In this document: positions 14,144 through 26,433 of the stretch, one piece after another
Numbering within the stretch: the stretch's first letter is position 1
Layout: the number at the start of each line of letters is the position of its first letter
Origin: Streptomyces sp. B21-105
Lineage (GTDB): Bacteria; Actinomycetota; Actinomycetes; Streptomycetales; Streptomycetaceae
Direction: 5' to 3'
NCBI RefSeq assembly: GCF_036898465.1
Contig: NZ_JARUMJ010000001.1
Coordinates: 496,001 to 560,000, forward strand
Length of the DNA stretch: 64,000 bases
Made by a program: the position numbers and the translations under genes
Notes under the pieces: model-generated
What the model saw: the letters and a program-made list of their open reading frames with translations, nothing else
The model's database searches: none
Told to the model about the DNA's origin: nothing

Positions 14144-16048
14144 ATGCGCGACTTCGCTCTCGCTCCCCCAGCCGTCCCGCCCCTGACCGGGGGGCTCGCC
14201 GACACCGTCTTCGACGCCGCCGCCCGTACCCCGACGCTCCCGGTGCTGTCCCGCCGTACGGACGCCGCCCTCGGCGCCTGGGAGGAGGTGACCGCCGTCG
14301 AACTGCGGGACGAGGTCGTCGATCTGGCCAAGGGGTTCGTGGCTTCCGGCATCTCCCCCGGGCACCGCGTCGCGATCATGGCGCGCACCCGGTACGAGTG
14401 GACCGTGCTGTGCCACGCCCTGTGGGCGGTGGGCGCCGAGGTCGTCCCCGTCTACCCGACGTCCTCGCGCGAGCAGGTCGAGTGGATCCTGCGGGACGCC
14501 CACTGCGTCGGCGTTGTCGTCGAGGACGAACAGAGCCTGATGACGGTGGGATCGGTGTGCGCGGCCCTGCCGGCGCTGCGGCACGTGTGGCAGTTGGACG
14601 CCGGAGCCCTCGACGAGCTCACCCGGCGCGGTGAGCCGGTGTCCCTCACCACGGTGAACTCGCTGCGCAGGATCGTGCTGCCCGACTCGACCGCGGTGAT
14701 CGCCTACACCTCCGGCACCTCGGGCCGGGCGCTGGGCTGCGCGCTGAGCCACCGCAGCCTGGCCAGCCCCTGCGACACCCTGCTGGCCGGCTGGGGGCAC
14801 ACCGCCGCGCCCGCGGGACAACAGCCCAGCGTGCTGGCCTTCCTGCCGTTCTCCCACGTGTACGGGCTGATGATCCAGGGGCTGTGTCTGCGCGGCGGCA
14901 TCGTGATGGGTCACCAGCCCGACGTCGGCGCGGACGCGCTCGCGGAGTCGCTGCGCACCTTCCGGCCGACGTATCTGTACGCCGTCCCGTCGGTGTTCGA
15001 GAAGATCTACAAGAACTTCCTGCGGGCGGCCCAGGAGGCGGGGCGCGGCGCCCTGTTCGAGCGGGCGGCGGAGACGGCCCGCGACTTCGCGGCCGCCGTC
15101 GAACGGCAGCGGCTGGGCCGCGGCTCCGGGCCCGGCCTCGACCTGCGGCTCCAGCACGCCCTGTTCGAACGGACGGTGTACCGCAGACTCCGGGCCGCGC
15201 TCGGCGGGCGGGTCCACCGCGCGACGTCGGGCGGCTCCCCGCTGCACCGGGACCTCTCCCTGTTCTTCGAGGGCATCGGCATCTACGTGCACGACGGGTA
15301 CGGCCTGACGGAGACCGCCGGCGGGATCACCATGCAGCCGCTCGGCCGGGAGAAGTCGGGCACCGTCGGACAGCCGCTCCCGGGCATGGACGTCCGGGTG
15401 GCGAAGGACGGGGAGATCCTGGTGCGCGGCCCGTCGGTGTTCCAGGGCTACGTCAACGACGACGCCGCGACACGGGCCGCCCTGGCGGGCGGCTGGCTGG
15501 CCACCGGCGACCTCGGTTTCCTGGACTCCGACGGCTATCTCACGATCACCGGCCGCAAGAAGGACGTCATCATCACCAGCAGCGGCAAGAGCGTGGCGCC
15601 GGCGGCGCTCGAGCAGCGGCTGCGCATGCATCCGCTGGTCCACCAGGCGGTGGTGGTGGGCGACAACCGGCCGTGTGTGGGCGCGCTGATCACCCTGGAC
15701 CCCGATTTCCTGGCGCACTGGCGGGGAAATCTGGCGTTGCACGGCGAGCAGCAGAGCCGGGAGGCGCGCGAGGAGAACGCCCTGCGCGAGGAGATCGGAC
15801 GAGCCGTGGCCGCCGCCAACAGTTCGGTGTCGCGCTCGGAGTCGATCCGGGCGTTCCGCATCCTGCCGCAGTCGTTCGACCAGGCCAACGGGCTGCTGAC
15901 GCCCTCGATGAAACTCCGCCGGGACTCGATCGTGGCGCACTACGCGGCGGAGATCGATGCGATGTACCAGGCGCGGGCCCGGCTGCCCCGGCAGAGCCCG
16001 CAGGAGGAGGTCCTGAGCTGGGACGACGCGGACGACGTCTTCCGGTGA
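14144..16048 (+). CDS. AMP-forming acyl-CoA synthetase (long-chain FadD-like)
   Basis: The 634-residue protein belongs to the ANL adenylating enzymes and would activate a carboxylic acid, probably a fatty acid, to its CoA thioester. Visible motifs are YEWTVLCHALWAVGAEVVPVYPTSS, the P-loop at residues 187-200, GSPLHRDLSLFFEGIGIYVHDGYGLTE, TGDLGFLDSDGYLTITGRKKDVI and a C-terminal PSMKLRRDSI with the catalytic lysine region. The P-loop reads YTSGTSGRALGC instead of the usual TSGTTGxPKG, so the conserved proline and lysine are Ala196 and Leu197. ATP use may therefore be altered. The ATG at 14144 follows AGGAGC. Neighbours do not indicate the substrate. Confidence 0.88.
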   Translation: MRDFALAPPAVPPLTGGLADTVFDAAARTPTLPVLSRRTDAALGAWEEVTAVELRDEVVDLAKGFVASGISPGHRVAIMARTRYEWTVLCHALWAVGAEVVPVYPTSSREQVEWILRDAHCVGVVVEDEQSLMTVGSVCAALPALRHVWQLDAGALDELTRRGEPVSLTTVNSLRRIVLPDSTAVIAYTSGTSGRALGCALSHRSLASPCDTLLAGWGHTAAPAGQQPSVLAFLPFSHVYGLMIQGLCLRGGIVMGHQPDVGADALAESLRTFRPTYLYAVPSVFEKIYKNFLRAAQEAGRGALFERAAETARDFAAAVERQRLGRGSGPGLDLRLQHALFERTVYRRLRAALGGRVHRATSGGSPLHRDLSLFFEGIGIYVHDGYGLTETAGGITMQPLGREKSGTVGQPLPGMDVRVAKDGEILVRGPSVFQGYVNDDAATRAALAGGWLATGDLGFLDSDGYLTITGRKKDVIITSSGKSVAPAALEQRLRMHPLVHQAVVVGDNRPCVGALITLDPDFLAHWRGNLALHGEQQSREAREENALREEIGRAVAAANSSVSRSESIRAFRILPQSFDQANGLLTPSMKLRRDSIVAHYAAEIDAMYQARARLPRQSPQEEVLSWDDADDVFR

Positions 16049-16244
16049 GCGGGGCCGGGCGGACATACCGTCCGGCGGGCGGGGCAGCCTGCGGTTCGCG
16101 CCGCCCGCACCGTGCCGGGGCCGTATGCCGTCGGGAACCGGACGCGTAGCCCGGGCGTCCTCGGGAACCCAGAGAGGGCGACGCCTTGAGAGCCGTACGA
16201 GAAAGGACGACGGCCCCCGGACGGTGCGGGGCCGCACTGACCAC

Positions 16245-16691
16245 ATGGCAGCCGAACCGCGGAGCAATGACGCTTTGTCCTCCTGGGCGAGTCCGAGCCG
16301 TACGGCTCGTTTCACGGGTGAACCGCAGGACGTGACGGGTGCGCGTCTGGCCACGGAGGAGTTCCTCCGGGAGCTGGCGCGGGCCTCGCCGCCCACGGCG
16401 CCGGAGTGCTGGCACGACATCGTGCTGATCGTCACGGAGTTGGCGGCCAACGCGGTCCAGTACGCGCCGGGTCCCTTCGAACTGCATCTGCGTCGCACCT
16501 TCGACGGGGTGCACGTCACGGTGCACGACACCAACAGCACGCCGCCGACCCCGCGGCCCTTCCATCCCGACACCGGGGGCGGGGGCATCGGCTGGTACCT
16601 GGTGGACACGCTGTGCAGTCAGGTCAGCGTGGTGCCGAACGAGGCGGGCCGGGGTGCGGGCAAGGACGTCCACGTCTTCCTGCCCTGGTGA
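16245..16691 (+). CDS. RsbW-like ATP-binding protein (putative anti-sigma kinase)
   Basis: The 148-residue protein has the HATPase fold of the RsbW/SpoIIAB type. The N-box is DIVLIVTELAANAVQYAPG with the conserved Glu and Asn, and the G-region is TGGGGIGWYLVDTL, followed by GAGKDVHVFLP. Such proteins bind sigma factors and phosphorylate STAS antagonists, or act as free ATPase switches. The ATG at 16245 is used. A TTG at 16185 with GAGAGGG upstream is in frame and would add 20 basic residues, so the start is uncertain. It converges with the next RsbW-like gene, with 30 bp between stops. No partner gene is adjacent. Confidence 0.85.
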   Translation: MAAEPRSNDALSSWASPSRTARFTGEPQDVTGARLATEEFLRELARASPPTAPECWHDIVLIVTELAANAVQYAPGPFELHLRRTFDGVHVTVHDTNSTPPTPRPFHPDTGGGGIGWYLVDTLCSQVSVVPNEAGRGAGKDVHVFLPW

Positions 16692-16721
16692 GCCCGCCGA
16701 CCGCACGCGTCCCGCCGACCG

Positions 16722-17207
16722 TCAGTCCGGCCCGCCGGCCGCGCGGACCGGCATGAACACCCTGATCGTCTTCCCGCCCGTCGGCCCCTTCTCGATGCCG
16801 ATGTCCCGGGCCAGCCGGAGCACCAGCGGCCAGCCGTAGCCGCCCGTGCGGGCCCGCCCGGCCGGCGGCGGGGCGGGCCCGCACACGCCGGCCGGGACCT
16901 CGTCGCTGTGGTCGCGCACCGCCAGCCGGATCCCGTCGCGGACGGGCACCGCCTCGAATCCGGCCAGTCCGCCGCCGTGCCGCAGCGCGTTGGTCACCAG
17001 TTCCGAGACGACCAGCAGCAGGTCGATCACGTCGGTCTCGTGCGCCGGACCCGTCGAGGTCTCCCAGCCGGCCTCCACCACCGCCCGGGCGTGGGCCCGG
17101 GCCGCGGCGGCGGTCGCCACCGGCGCGTGCGTCAGCCCCCGCGTCTGCGTCTGCGTCTGCGTCTGCGGGAACGTCGGCCGCGCGGGCGCGAGTTCGTCGT
17201 CGCTCAC
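16722..17207 (-). CDS. RsbW-like ATP-binding protein with (Gln-Thr) repeat near N-terminus
   Basis: The 161-residue HATPase-fold protein has a complete N-box (LLLVVSELVTNALRHGGG) and a GYGWPLVLRLARDIGIEKG segment with GGKTIRVFMPV. The overall pattern closely resembles the ATPase at 39985-40428, so the two are paralogues. Residues 15-22 are four Gln-Thr pairs, encoded by a perfect hexanucleotide repeat. The GTG at 17207 overlaps the stop of the upstream PRC-barrel gene (GTGA), so the two form a coupled pair. A SigB-type promoter candidate lies upstream of that pair. The likely role is an anti-sigma or antagonist kinase; the partner is not identified. Confidence 0.87.
   Translation of the reverse strand: MSDDELAPARPTFPQTQTQTQTRGLTHAPVATAAAARAHARAVVEAGWETSTGPAHETDVIDLLLVVSELVTNALRHGGGLAGFEAVPVRDGIRLAVRDHSDEVPAGVCGPAPPPAGRARTGGYGWPLVLRLARDIGIEKGPTGGKTIRVFMPVRAAGGPD
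17141..17164. repeat. hexanucleotide tandem repeat, (GCGTCT)4, inside an ATPase gene
   Basis: Four perfect copies of GCGTCT lie at 17141-17164, followed by a partial copy. Read on the minus strand they encode alternating Gln and Thr near the N-terminus of the RsbW-like protein. Copy-number changes would keep the frame because the unit is 6 bp, so variation would lengthen or shorten the N-terminal tail without inactivating the gene. Confidence 0.85.
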
Positions 17208-17575
17208 GCCGGCGTCGTTCCCCGCGGGACGGGCCGCCGGTAGTGGTCTCCCACAGCGGTGAGGTACCCGGCGTCGGTCGTCTCGCTGTCGGTGTGGAAG
17301 CGGGGCGCCTCCTTGACCTCGTCCCCTGTGCAGGCCAGGGAGACCTGGCCGGCCTCGGTGTCGACCCCGCTCACCACGCCGACCGGGACGACGGCGCTCC
17401 TGCCGAACAGCCAGACTCCCGTGTCGACGACCAGATGCCGCATGCCGTGCGGCTCCGCCTCGCGTTCCACGTGCCCGAGAGTGCCGTCGGCCGTCGTGAC
17501 GGTGTAGCCGGTCAGGTCCTGTCCCTCGGCGTGCCCGCTGCCCGGCGGGTATGCCCATATGGCGTCGATGGCCAC
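17204..17575 (-). CDS. PRC-barrel domain protein
   Basis: The 123-residue protein has a PRC-barrel-like beta domain at about residues 15-75 (LTGYTVTTADGTLGHVERE, HLVVDTGVWLFGRSAVVP) and a C-terminal tail (DEVKEAPRFHTDS, DHYRRP). Small PRC-barrel proteins are frequent in actinobacteria near stress genes, but their role is unclear. The GTG at 17575 is chosen because GAAGGGAG precedes it and upstream residues are arginine-rich and unlike the family. Its stop overlaps the start of the RsbW-like gene. A GAAT-N15-GGGTAG element starts about 30 bp upstream, suggesting stress-sigma control. Confidence 0.8.
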   Translation of the reverse strand: MAIDAIWAYPPGSGHAEGQDLTGYTVTTADGTLGHVEREAEPHGMRHLVVDTGVWLFGRSAVVPVGVVSGVDTEAGQVSLACTGDEVKEAPRFHTDSETTDAGYLTAVGDHYRRPVPRGTTPA

Positions 17576-17606
17576 GCTGCTCCCTTCTCGCGTTCCACAG
17601 CAGCGG

Positions 17607-17631
17607 CTACCCTGCCGGCGCCGCCGCATTC
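17607..17631 (-). promoter_or_regulatory. candidate SigB-type promoter of PRC-barrel/ATPase operon
   Basis: On the minus strand GAAT (17631-17628) is followed after 15 nt by GGGTAG (17612-17607). This fits the GNNT-N14-16-GGGTAY pattern reported for S. coelicolor SigB-family promoters except for the last base (G). It would start transcription about 25 nt upstream of the GTG at 17575. Confidence 0.45.
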
Positions 17632-17689
17632 GGGGCGGCGACCGGTTGCGGGCCGTGGTGCCGGACGGCGTCGGCCGCCCTGGGCGGCT

Positions 17690-17920
17690 ATGAGGAACGT
17701 CGCGGAAGGCGCGGCGCGATCAGGGGCAGCCGGAGCTCGTCGGCTACCGCCCCGACGAATGGTCCGCAGCTGTTGCCGCCGTCCGAGGAGGAGGCCATCG
17801 AGGCGCGGCACGGCGGAGCCGGCCCTGGAACCGGGCGAGGACTTCCGCTCGTTGGCGCCGCCCATCGCCGAACTGGACAGCAGGGGACGGCGGATCATCC
17901 GCCTGCGGTTCGTCGAGGAG
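17690..17920 (+). pseudogene. decayed remnant of a SigB/SigF-family sigma factor (regions 3-4)
   Basis: The clearest part is 17816-17920, which reads EPALEPGEDFRSLAPPIAEL followed by DSRGRRIIRLRFVEE. This resembles the segment between regions 3 and 4.1 of SigB-family factors (LAPLIAELxxRxRRIIxxRFVEE). In a different frame just upstream, 17758-17815 reads LPPSEEEAIEARHGG, like the LGxSEEEVxEA helix of region 3, and an ATG at 17690 begins RNVAEGAARSG, like the RN helix before it. The fragments are in the expected order but need at least one frameshift. The sequence breaks off before the region 4.2 helix-turn-helix. This is an alignment by eye. The rest of the 658-bp gap 17576-18233 holds only promoter and hairpin candidates. 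Confidence 0.45.
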
Positions 17921-17953
17921 CCCTATGCAGCCGGGGTCCGGCCACGCCGGGAT

Positions 17954-17985
17954 CGCCCGGGACGGCAGGCGCGCCGTCCCGGGCG
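17954..17985. terminator. perfect 13-bp stem hairpin, terminator-like
   Basis: Arms 17954-17966 and 17973-17985 are exact reverse complements, with a 6-nt loop. The stem is GC-rich and there is no T-run after it, as is common for streptomycete terminators. It lies between the sigma remnant and the HAMP kinase promoter region and would insulate the latter. Confidence 0.55.
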
Positions 17986-18073
17986 AAACTGTGTCGGGTA
18001 CCCGTCTTCCGGTCATGTATGCCTTGTGTGCATCATCCGGAATTCCTGTGTGCGCGACGTGCCGTGAGGCTTT

Positions 18074-18097
18074 GTTCCCGCCCGCTCACGTGGGTTA
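18074..18097 (+). promoter_or_regulatory. possible SigB-like promoter upstream of HAMP-array kinase
   Basis: GTTC beginning at 18074 and GGGTTA at 18092-18097 resemble the GNNT/GTT...GGGTAY pattern with one extra mismatch in each box. The gene start is 137 bp downstream at 18234. Weak on its own; listed because other genes of the island carry better matches. Confidence 0.25.
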
Positions 18098-18233
18098 GCC
18101 TGCGGCGGATTTCTCTCATCGCACACTTCCGTGAACTGCGGAAACACAGGCGTGACATGCGGGGTCGTCCACCCGGGCGGCCCGGTTCCGAGTCCCCGCC
18201 CGGGGGCTCCTGGGGAGCGGAACGAGGGTACGC

Positions 18234-22511
<4,278 letters not shown>

Positions 22512-22563
22512 GGCCGTCCTGCCCTGCCCGCCCAGGCGTTGCCAGCCGAGGAGTCCGCACACC

Positions 22564-25056
22564 GTGACCGTTCCCGCCCAGCCGACCGAACCCGGCGACG
22601 CCCGGTCCCTGCCCGCACCGGCCGCCACCACGGCGAGCCCCGCCCCGCGGGGCGGGGGCCGGCTCGTGTCCGAGGAGGACCCGGGCCCGCCGCTCGTGGA
22701 CGCGCGGGCAACGGTCGCCGCGTCCTCGCCGGTGGGGCGGCTCGCCGCCACCGTGGACCGGCTGCGCCGGGAGGTGCGGGCGGCGCAGGCCGAGGCGGAC
22801 GGGCGGGCCCTGGTCGAACTCGCCAAGGGCATCCTGGTGGAGCGCCTCGGCTGCGGACCGGCCCAGGCGGCGCAGCAGCTGTCCGATCTGGCCGAGCAGG
22901 CCGGGACGACCCCGCTGGAGTTCGCGGTGGACGTCATCAACCAGGCGGCCAAGGACCGGGTGTCCGAGGTCACCGAGGCGTTCCTGGCCGCCGTGTCGGG
23001 GACGGAGGACCCGCCGCCGGAGCGGTCTGCCGCCGTGCGGCTGCGGGCCGCGGAGAGCGGAGCGCTGGCGGCGGCGCACGACACCCAGGCGGTCGCCGAC
23101 TCCCTGCTCCAGCACGCGCTGGGGCCGCTGGGCGCGGTGGCGGTGGCGATCTGGGCGGTGGGCTCCGACGGCTCGCTGACCCTGGCGGGCAGCGCGGGGT
23201 TCTGCCCCGGCGAGGCCGAGCGCTGGCGGTATGTGCCGCCGGACGTGGCGACGGTGGCCCGGCACGCCCTCGCCGAGGGGTCCACCCAGTGGATCGGGTC
23301 GCTCGGCGGGACGGGGCTGCCCACCGTGGGCCGTCAGCTGCACCCGGGCGGGGGGCGGGTCGCGGTGCCCGCCAGGGCCGCCGGACGCGTCCACGGGATT
23401 CTGGAGATCGCCTGGCCGGCCCCGCTGCCCCCGCAGCCGCCCCAGGTGATGCGTCAGGTGGAGGCGCTGGCGGAGCTGTGCGCGCACACGCTGCAGTCGT
23501 ACGCGCACGTCCCCGGGCCCGGCTCGCAGCGGCTCGTGCTGGCGGACGCGTCGGAGCTGATGGACCTGACGGACGGCCTGCACGACCCCGCTCTGGTCCT
23601 GGTGCCGCACGTCGACGCCGAGGGCAAGCTCCTCGACTTCCGCATCCAGCACGTCAACGACCGTTTCCTCGACCCGGCGGGGCGGCCCCGGGCCGTGGTC
23701 AACGGGGCGCTGCTGCTGGAGGCGTACCCGATGGCCGCCGGCGGCGGTGACCTCTTCCAGCGCATCGAGCGCGTGCACGCCACGGGCGAGCCGTTCCGGG
23801 CCCGGCGGGTGAGTCTGACCGCGCTGGTCGGGGAGGTGCCGCTGGCGGCCGTCGCGGACCTCAGCATCAGCCGGCACGGCGCGTGCGTGCTGCTGATCTG
23901 GCGGATCGAGGACGAGGCGGCGCGGCTGGCGAGCCTGTTGCAGAACGCTCAGCGCCTCGGCCGCATCGGCGGCTTCGAGGAGGACCTGGTCACCGGCGAG
24001 ACGACCTGGAACGGGCAGCTGTTCGCGCTGTACGGGCGGCCCCTGTCGAGCCCTCCGGTGCGGCTGGAGGAACTGTCGGCGCACACGCACCCCGACGACG
24101 CGGTGACCGTCGGCCGTCTGCTGCGCACGCTGCTGCACCGCCGGCGTCCGGCGTCCGCCGCCTTCCGGCTGCAACGGCCGGACGGGGTGACCCGGCACAT
24201 GCGGATCGTCGCCGAGCCGGTGCTGGACACCGACGGTCGGCTGGTCGCCGTCCGCGGGGCCTACCAGGACATCTCGTCGCAGCACTGGACGGAGGTGGCG
24301 CTGGCCGCCACCCGCGACCAGCTGGCGCAGACCGAGCAGCACGCGAGTGAGCGCAGCCGGCTCGCGTTGCAGCTGCAGCACGCGATCATGCCGCCCACCC
24401 GGGCCCCGCTGGAGGCCCCCGGCCTCCAGGTGGCCGTCCGCTACCGGCCGGCCGAGGAGGAGCACCTGGTGGGGGGCGACTGGTACGACGCCGTCGTGCT
24501 GCCCTCCGGTCTGGTGATGCTGTGCGTGGGCGACGTGGCCGGGCACGGCATCGAGGCGGCCACCAGCATGGTGGTGCTGCGCAACGCGCTGCGCGGGCTG
24601 GCGGTGACCGGGGCGGGGCCGGGGCAGCTGCTGTCGTGGCTCAACATCGTCGCCCACCATCTGACGGGCTCGATCACGGCGACGGCGGTGTGCGGCCTGT
24701 ACGACCCCGCCCGGCACACCCTGCGCTGGGCCAGGGCGGGTCATCTGCCGCCGGTGCTGGTGCGGGACGCGCAGGCGGCACCGCTGCCCCTGCTGAGGGG
24801 GATGCTGCTGGGCGCCGTGCCGGAGACGGCGTACGAGGAGGAGGAGGTCCAGCTGGCCGCGGACGACACGCTGCTGATGTACACCGACGGCCTCATCGAG
24901 CGGCGCGACCGGTCGGTGGAGGAGTCGCTGACGCAGTTGCTGGTGCAGGCCCGCACGGTGCCGCCGACCCTCGACCAGCAGCTGGACCGGCTGCTCACCT
25001 ACAGCAGGTCGGACACGGACGACGACACCTGCATCGTGGGCATCCGCCTGGGGTAG
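22564..25056 (+). CDS. multidomain PP2C phosphatase (ANTAR, GAF, PAS, SpoIIE/RsbU)
   Basis: The 830-residue protein has an ANTAR-like helix bundle at about 60-130 (ALVELAKGILVERLGCGPAQAAQQL) and a GAF-like domain at about 180-310. Two PAS-like regions lie at about 330-560, the second with FEEDLVTGETTWNGQLFALY and HPDDAVTV. A C-terminal SpoIIE/RsbU PP2C domain begins near 600 (LQHAIMPPTRAPLEAPGLQVAVRYRP, VGGDWYDAV, VGDVAGHGIEAATSM, MYTDGLIERRDRSV). Such phosphatases dephosphorylate STAS antagonists; the STAS gene 232 bp downstream is the natural candidate substrate. The GTG at 22564 follows GAGGAG. It lies 52 bp after the HAMP kinase in the same direction. Confidence 0.92.
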   Translation: MTVPAQPTEPGDARSLPAPAATTASPAPRGGGRLVSEEDPGPPLVDARATVAASSPVGRLAATVDRLRREVRAAQAEADGRALVELAKGILVERLGCGPAQAAQQLSDLAEQAGTTPLEFAVDVINQAAKDRVSEVTEAFLAAVSGTEDPPPERSAAVRLRAAESGALAAAHDTQAVADSLLQHALGPLGAVAVAIWAVGSDGSLTLAGSAGFCPGEAERWRYVPPDVATVARHALAEGSTQWIGSLGGTGLPTVGRQLHPGGGRVAVPARAAGRVHGILEIAWPAPLPPQPPQVMRQVEALAELCAHTLQSYAHVPGPGSQRLVLADASELMDLTDGLHDPALVLVPHVDAEGKLLDFRIQHVNDRFLDPAGRPRAVVNGALLLEAYPMAAGGGDLFQRIERVHATGEPFRARRVSLTALVGEVPLAAVADLSISRHGACVLLIWRIEDEAARLASLLQNAQRLGRIGGFEEDLVTGETTWNGQLFALYGRPLSSPPVRLEELSAHTHPDDAVTVGRLLRTLLHRRRPASAAFRLQRPDGVTRHMRIVAEPVLDTDGRLVAVRGAYQDISSQHWTEVALAATRDQLAQTEQHASERSRLALQLQHAIMPPTRAPLEAPGLQVAVRYRPAEEEHLVGGDWYDAVVLPSGLVMLCVGDVAGHGIEAATSMVVLRNALRGLAVTGAGPGQLLSWLNIVAHHLTGSITATAVCGLYDPARHTLRWARAGHLPPVLVRDAQAAPLPLLRGMLLGAVPETAYEEEEVQLAADDTLLMYTDGLIERRDRSVEESLTQLLVQARTVPPTLDQQLDRLLTYSRSDTDDDTCIVGIRLG

Positions 25057-25098
25057 GGCGGCCGCGGTGCGGGGTGAGCGCTCCGTGTGCGGGGTGAT

Positions 25099-25123
25099 GC
25101 ATGGGGCCGCGGTTCGGGGGTAT
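25099..25123 (+). promoter_or_regulatory. candidate SigB-type promoter upstream of STAS gene
   Basis: GCAT at 25099-25102, a 15-nt spacer, then GGGTAT at 25118-25123 is a full match to GNNT-N14-16-GGGTAY. The STAS start lies about 165 bp downstream (GTG 25289), or 57 bp if the ATG at 25181 is used. It implies the antagonist can be made separately from the upstream phosphatase under sigma-B-type control. Confidence 0.5.
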
Positions 25124-25288
25124 CCGGCTGTGCGCACCGACAGGCCGGGGATCCGCGGGTGAAAGGGGCAGGACAGGACGATGGAGATCATTCCCGTGCC
25201 GCGCCCGCCCGCCCCGGCCCACGGTCACGGCGCATCGACGTCGCCCGCCGGGGCAGCCGACCCGGACCGCCAGCTTTCGGAGGAACAC

Positions 25289-25678
25289 GTGTCCATCGCC
25301 CAGAACCCCCTGTCCGTCGAGGTCACGCTGCCTCGCGAGGACGTCGCTCTGGTCACGGTCGCGGGCCATCTGGATCTCGACACCGCGACCGAGTTCCAGG
25401 CCCATCTGGCCAACCAGCTCCATCACGGGCGACGGCACTTCCTCATCGATCTGTCCGAGGTCCCGTTCATGGACTCGTCCGGGATGAACATCATCCTGCG
25501 GGTCTACCAGGAGGCCCGGAACCTGCCGGGCAGCGTCCACGTGATCGATCCGACGCCGGCCGTGCGCCGTGTGCTGGAGCTGACCGGGGTCAGCATCACG
25601 GTGCCCATATCGGAGAAGGCGGACGAGGCCCTGGAGCTCATCGACCGTCAGCAGGCGGCGGGGGTCTCGGACGACTGA
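25289..25678 (+). CDS. STAS-domain anti-sigma factor antagonist
   Basis: The 129-residue protein is a SpoIIAA/RsbV-type antagonist that binds an RsbW-like kinase when unphosphorylated. The STAS core runs from LPREDVALVTVAGHLDLDTA to about residue 115. The phosphorylatable serine lies in VPFMDSSGMNII (Ser63/Ser64). The GTG at 25289 is preferred because GGAGG lies 5 nt upstream and the length is then typical. An in-frame ATG at 25181 would add 36 Pro/Ala-rich residues. The partner kinase is not adjacent; RsbW-like genes at 16245, 16722 and 39985 are candidates. The phosphatase at 22564 is upstream. Confidence 0.9.
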   Translation: MSIAQNPLSVEVTLPREDVALVTVAGHLDLDTATEFQAHLANQLHHGRRHFLIDLSEVPFMDSSGMNIILRVYQEARNLPGSVHVIDPTPAVRRVLELTGVSITVPISEKADEALELIDRQQAAGVSDD

Positions 25679-25774
25679 CTGCGGCTGACGGCGCCCGTGC
25701 GCGGGCCGGGCCGGCCGGGCCGGGTCCGGTCGCCGGCGCCGTGGGGAAAGACGCAGGTGCGGCCGACTGCCGCC

Positions 25775-25800
25775 CGACAGTTGTCATTTGACAACTGTCG
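25775..25800. promoter_or_regulatory. perfect 12-2-12 palindrome, probable MarR-type operator
   Basis: Arms 25775-25786 and 25789-25800 are exact reverse complements around TT. The core TTGTCATTTGACAA looks like the TTG...CAA operators of MarR proteins. It is AT-rich for this genome and has no room for a stable hairpin loop, so an operator is more likely than a terminator. It lies 97 bp after the STAS stop and 85 bp from the 3' end of the leftward marR gene, not in that gene's promoter, so the controlled transcript is unclear. Confidence 0.55.
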
Positions 25801-25884
25801 TCGTGAGGCAACACAGTGAGCGGGACAGATGCGGGAGGGATCACCGATGTGCCTGTGGGCGCACCCGAGCACGCGGGGACACCG

Positions 25885-26358
25885 TCAGGCGGTACGGGCG
25901 TCAGCGGCTTCGGACTCGTGGATCTGCGAGGCCGCGGCCGCGCAGAACGCCTCCAGCCCCCGCAGCAGCGCGGTGCGCTGCGCCGCCGGCATCTGCTCCA
26001 GCACGCCCTCCAGCGCCGCCTCCCGGCGTGACCTGAGATCGGTGAGGAAGGAGCGCCCGCGGCGGCTCAGGAACAGTTCCAGTTCCCGGCGGCTCCCGGC
26101 GGCCGTCCGGCGTTCGACGAAGCCGACGGCCTGGAGCCGGTCGCACAGGCGGCTGGTGGACGGCGGTGTGGACCCGAGGGAGTCGGCGAGCGTGCGCAGG
26201 TTGATGCCTTCGTGGTGCTCCAGGATGAACAGCACGCGCAGCTGGGACGCGGAGACCGGCGCCGTGGAGGCACGGCCCCACAGGACTTCCAGCAGCTCGG
26301 ACGCCTGTGAGGTCACACGCGCCACCTGGTGGGGCTGCGGACGCGAGGAGGAGGACAT
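25885..26358 (-). CDS. MarR-family transcriptional regulator
   Basis: The 157-residue protein has the MarR winged helix-turn-helix at about residues 35-100: VSASQLRVLFILEHHEGINL, STPPSTSRLCDRLQAVGFVE and the wing RRELELFLSRRG. It is followed by a dimerisation helix. It is clearly related to the regulator at 32347-32853; both share the SRLCDRL recognition-helix region. It is divergent from the six-gene rsb-type operon starting at 26434, with 75 bp between starts. That spacer carries TGACAC (26364) and GTGTCA (26390) half-sites. It probably represses the operon; the ligand is unknown. Confidence 0.88.
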   Translation of the reverse strand: MSSSSRPQPHQVARVTSQASELLEVLWGRASTAPVSASQLRVLFILEHHEGINLRTLADSLGSTPPSTSRLCDRLQAVGFVERRTAAGSRRELELFLSRRGRSFLTDLRSRREAALEGVLEQMPAAQRTALLRGLEAFCAAAASQIHESEAADARTA

Positions 26359-26433
26359 CACGGTGACACTCTCGCAGGGATCGAGGCGGGTGTCAGCCCG
26401 CACCCGGCGCGGGGCGACGACGGGAACGGCCGC

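Noticed and set aside
18225..18230. GGGTAC just before the HAMP kinase ATG as a SigB -10 box
   Set aside because: No GNNT at 14-16 nt upstream and it would leave almost no leader; it overlaps the ribosome-site region.
25775..25800. Palindrome as a terminator of the STAS gene
   Set aside because: Stem is AT-rich for this genome, the symmetric centre leaves at most a 4-nt loop and no T-run follows; operator symmetry fits better.
25816..26031. Short plus-strand ORF after the palindrome, antisense to marR
   Set aside because: Arg/Gln-rich, no family resemblance and no ribosome site; most of it is the complement of a well-supported MarR gene.
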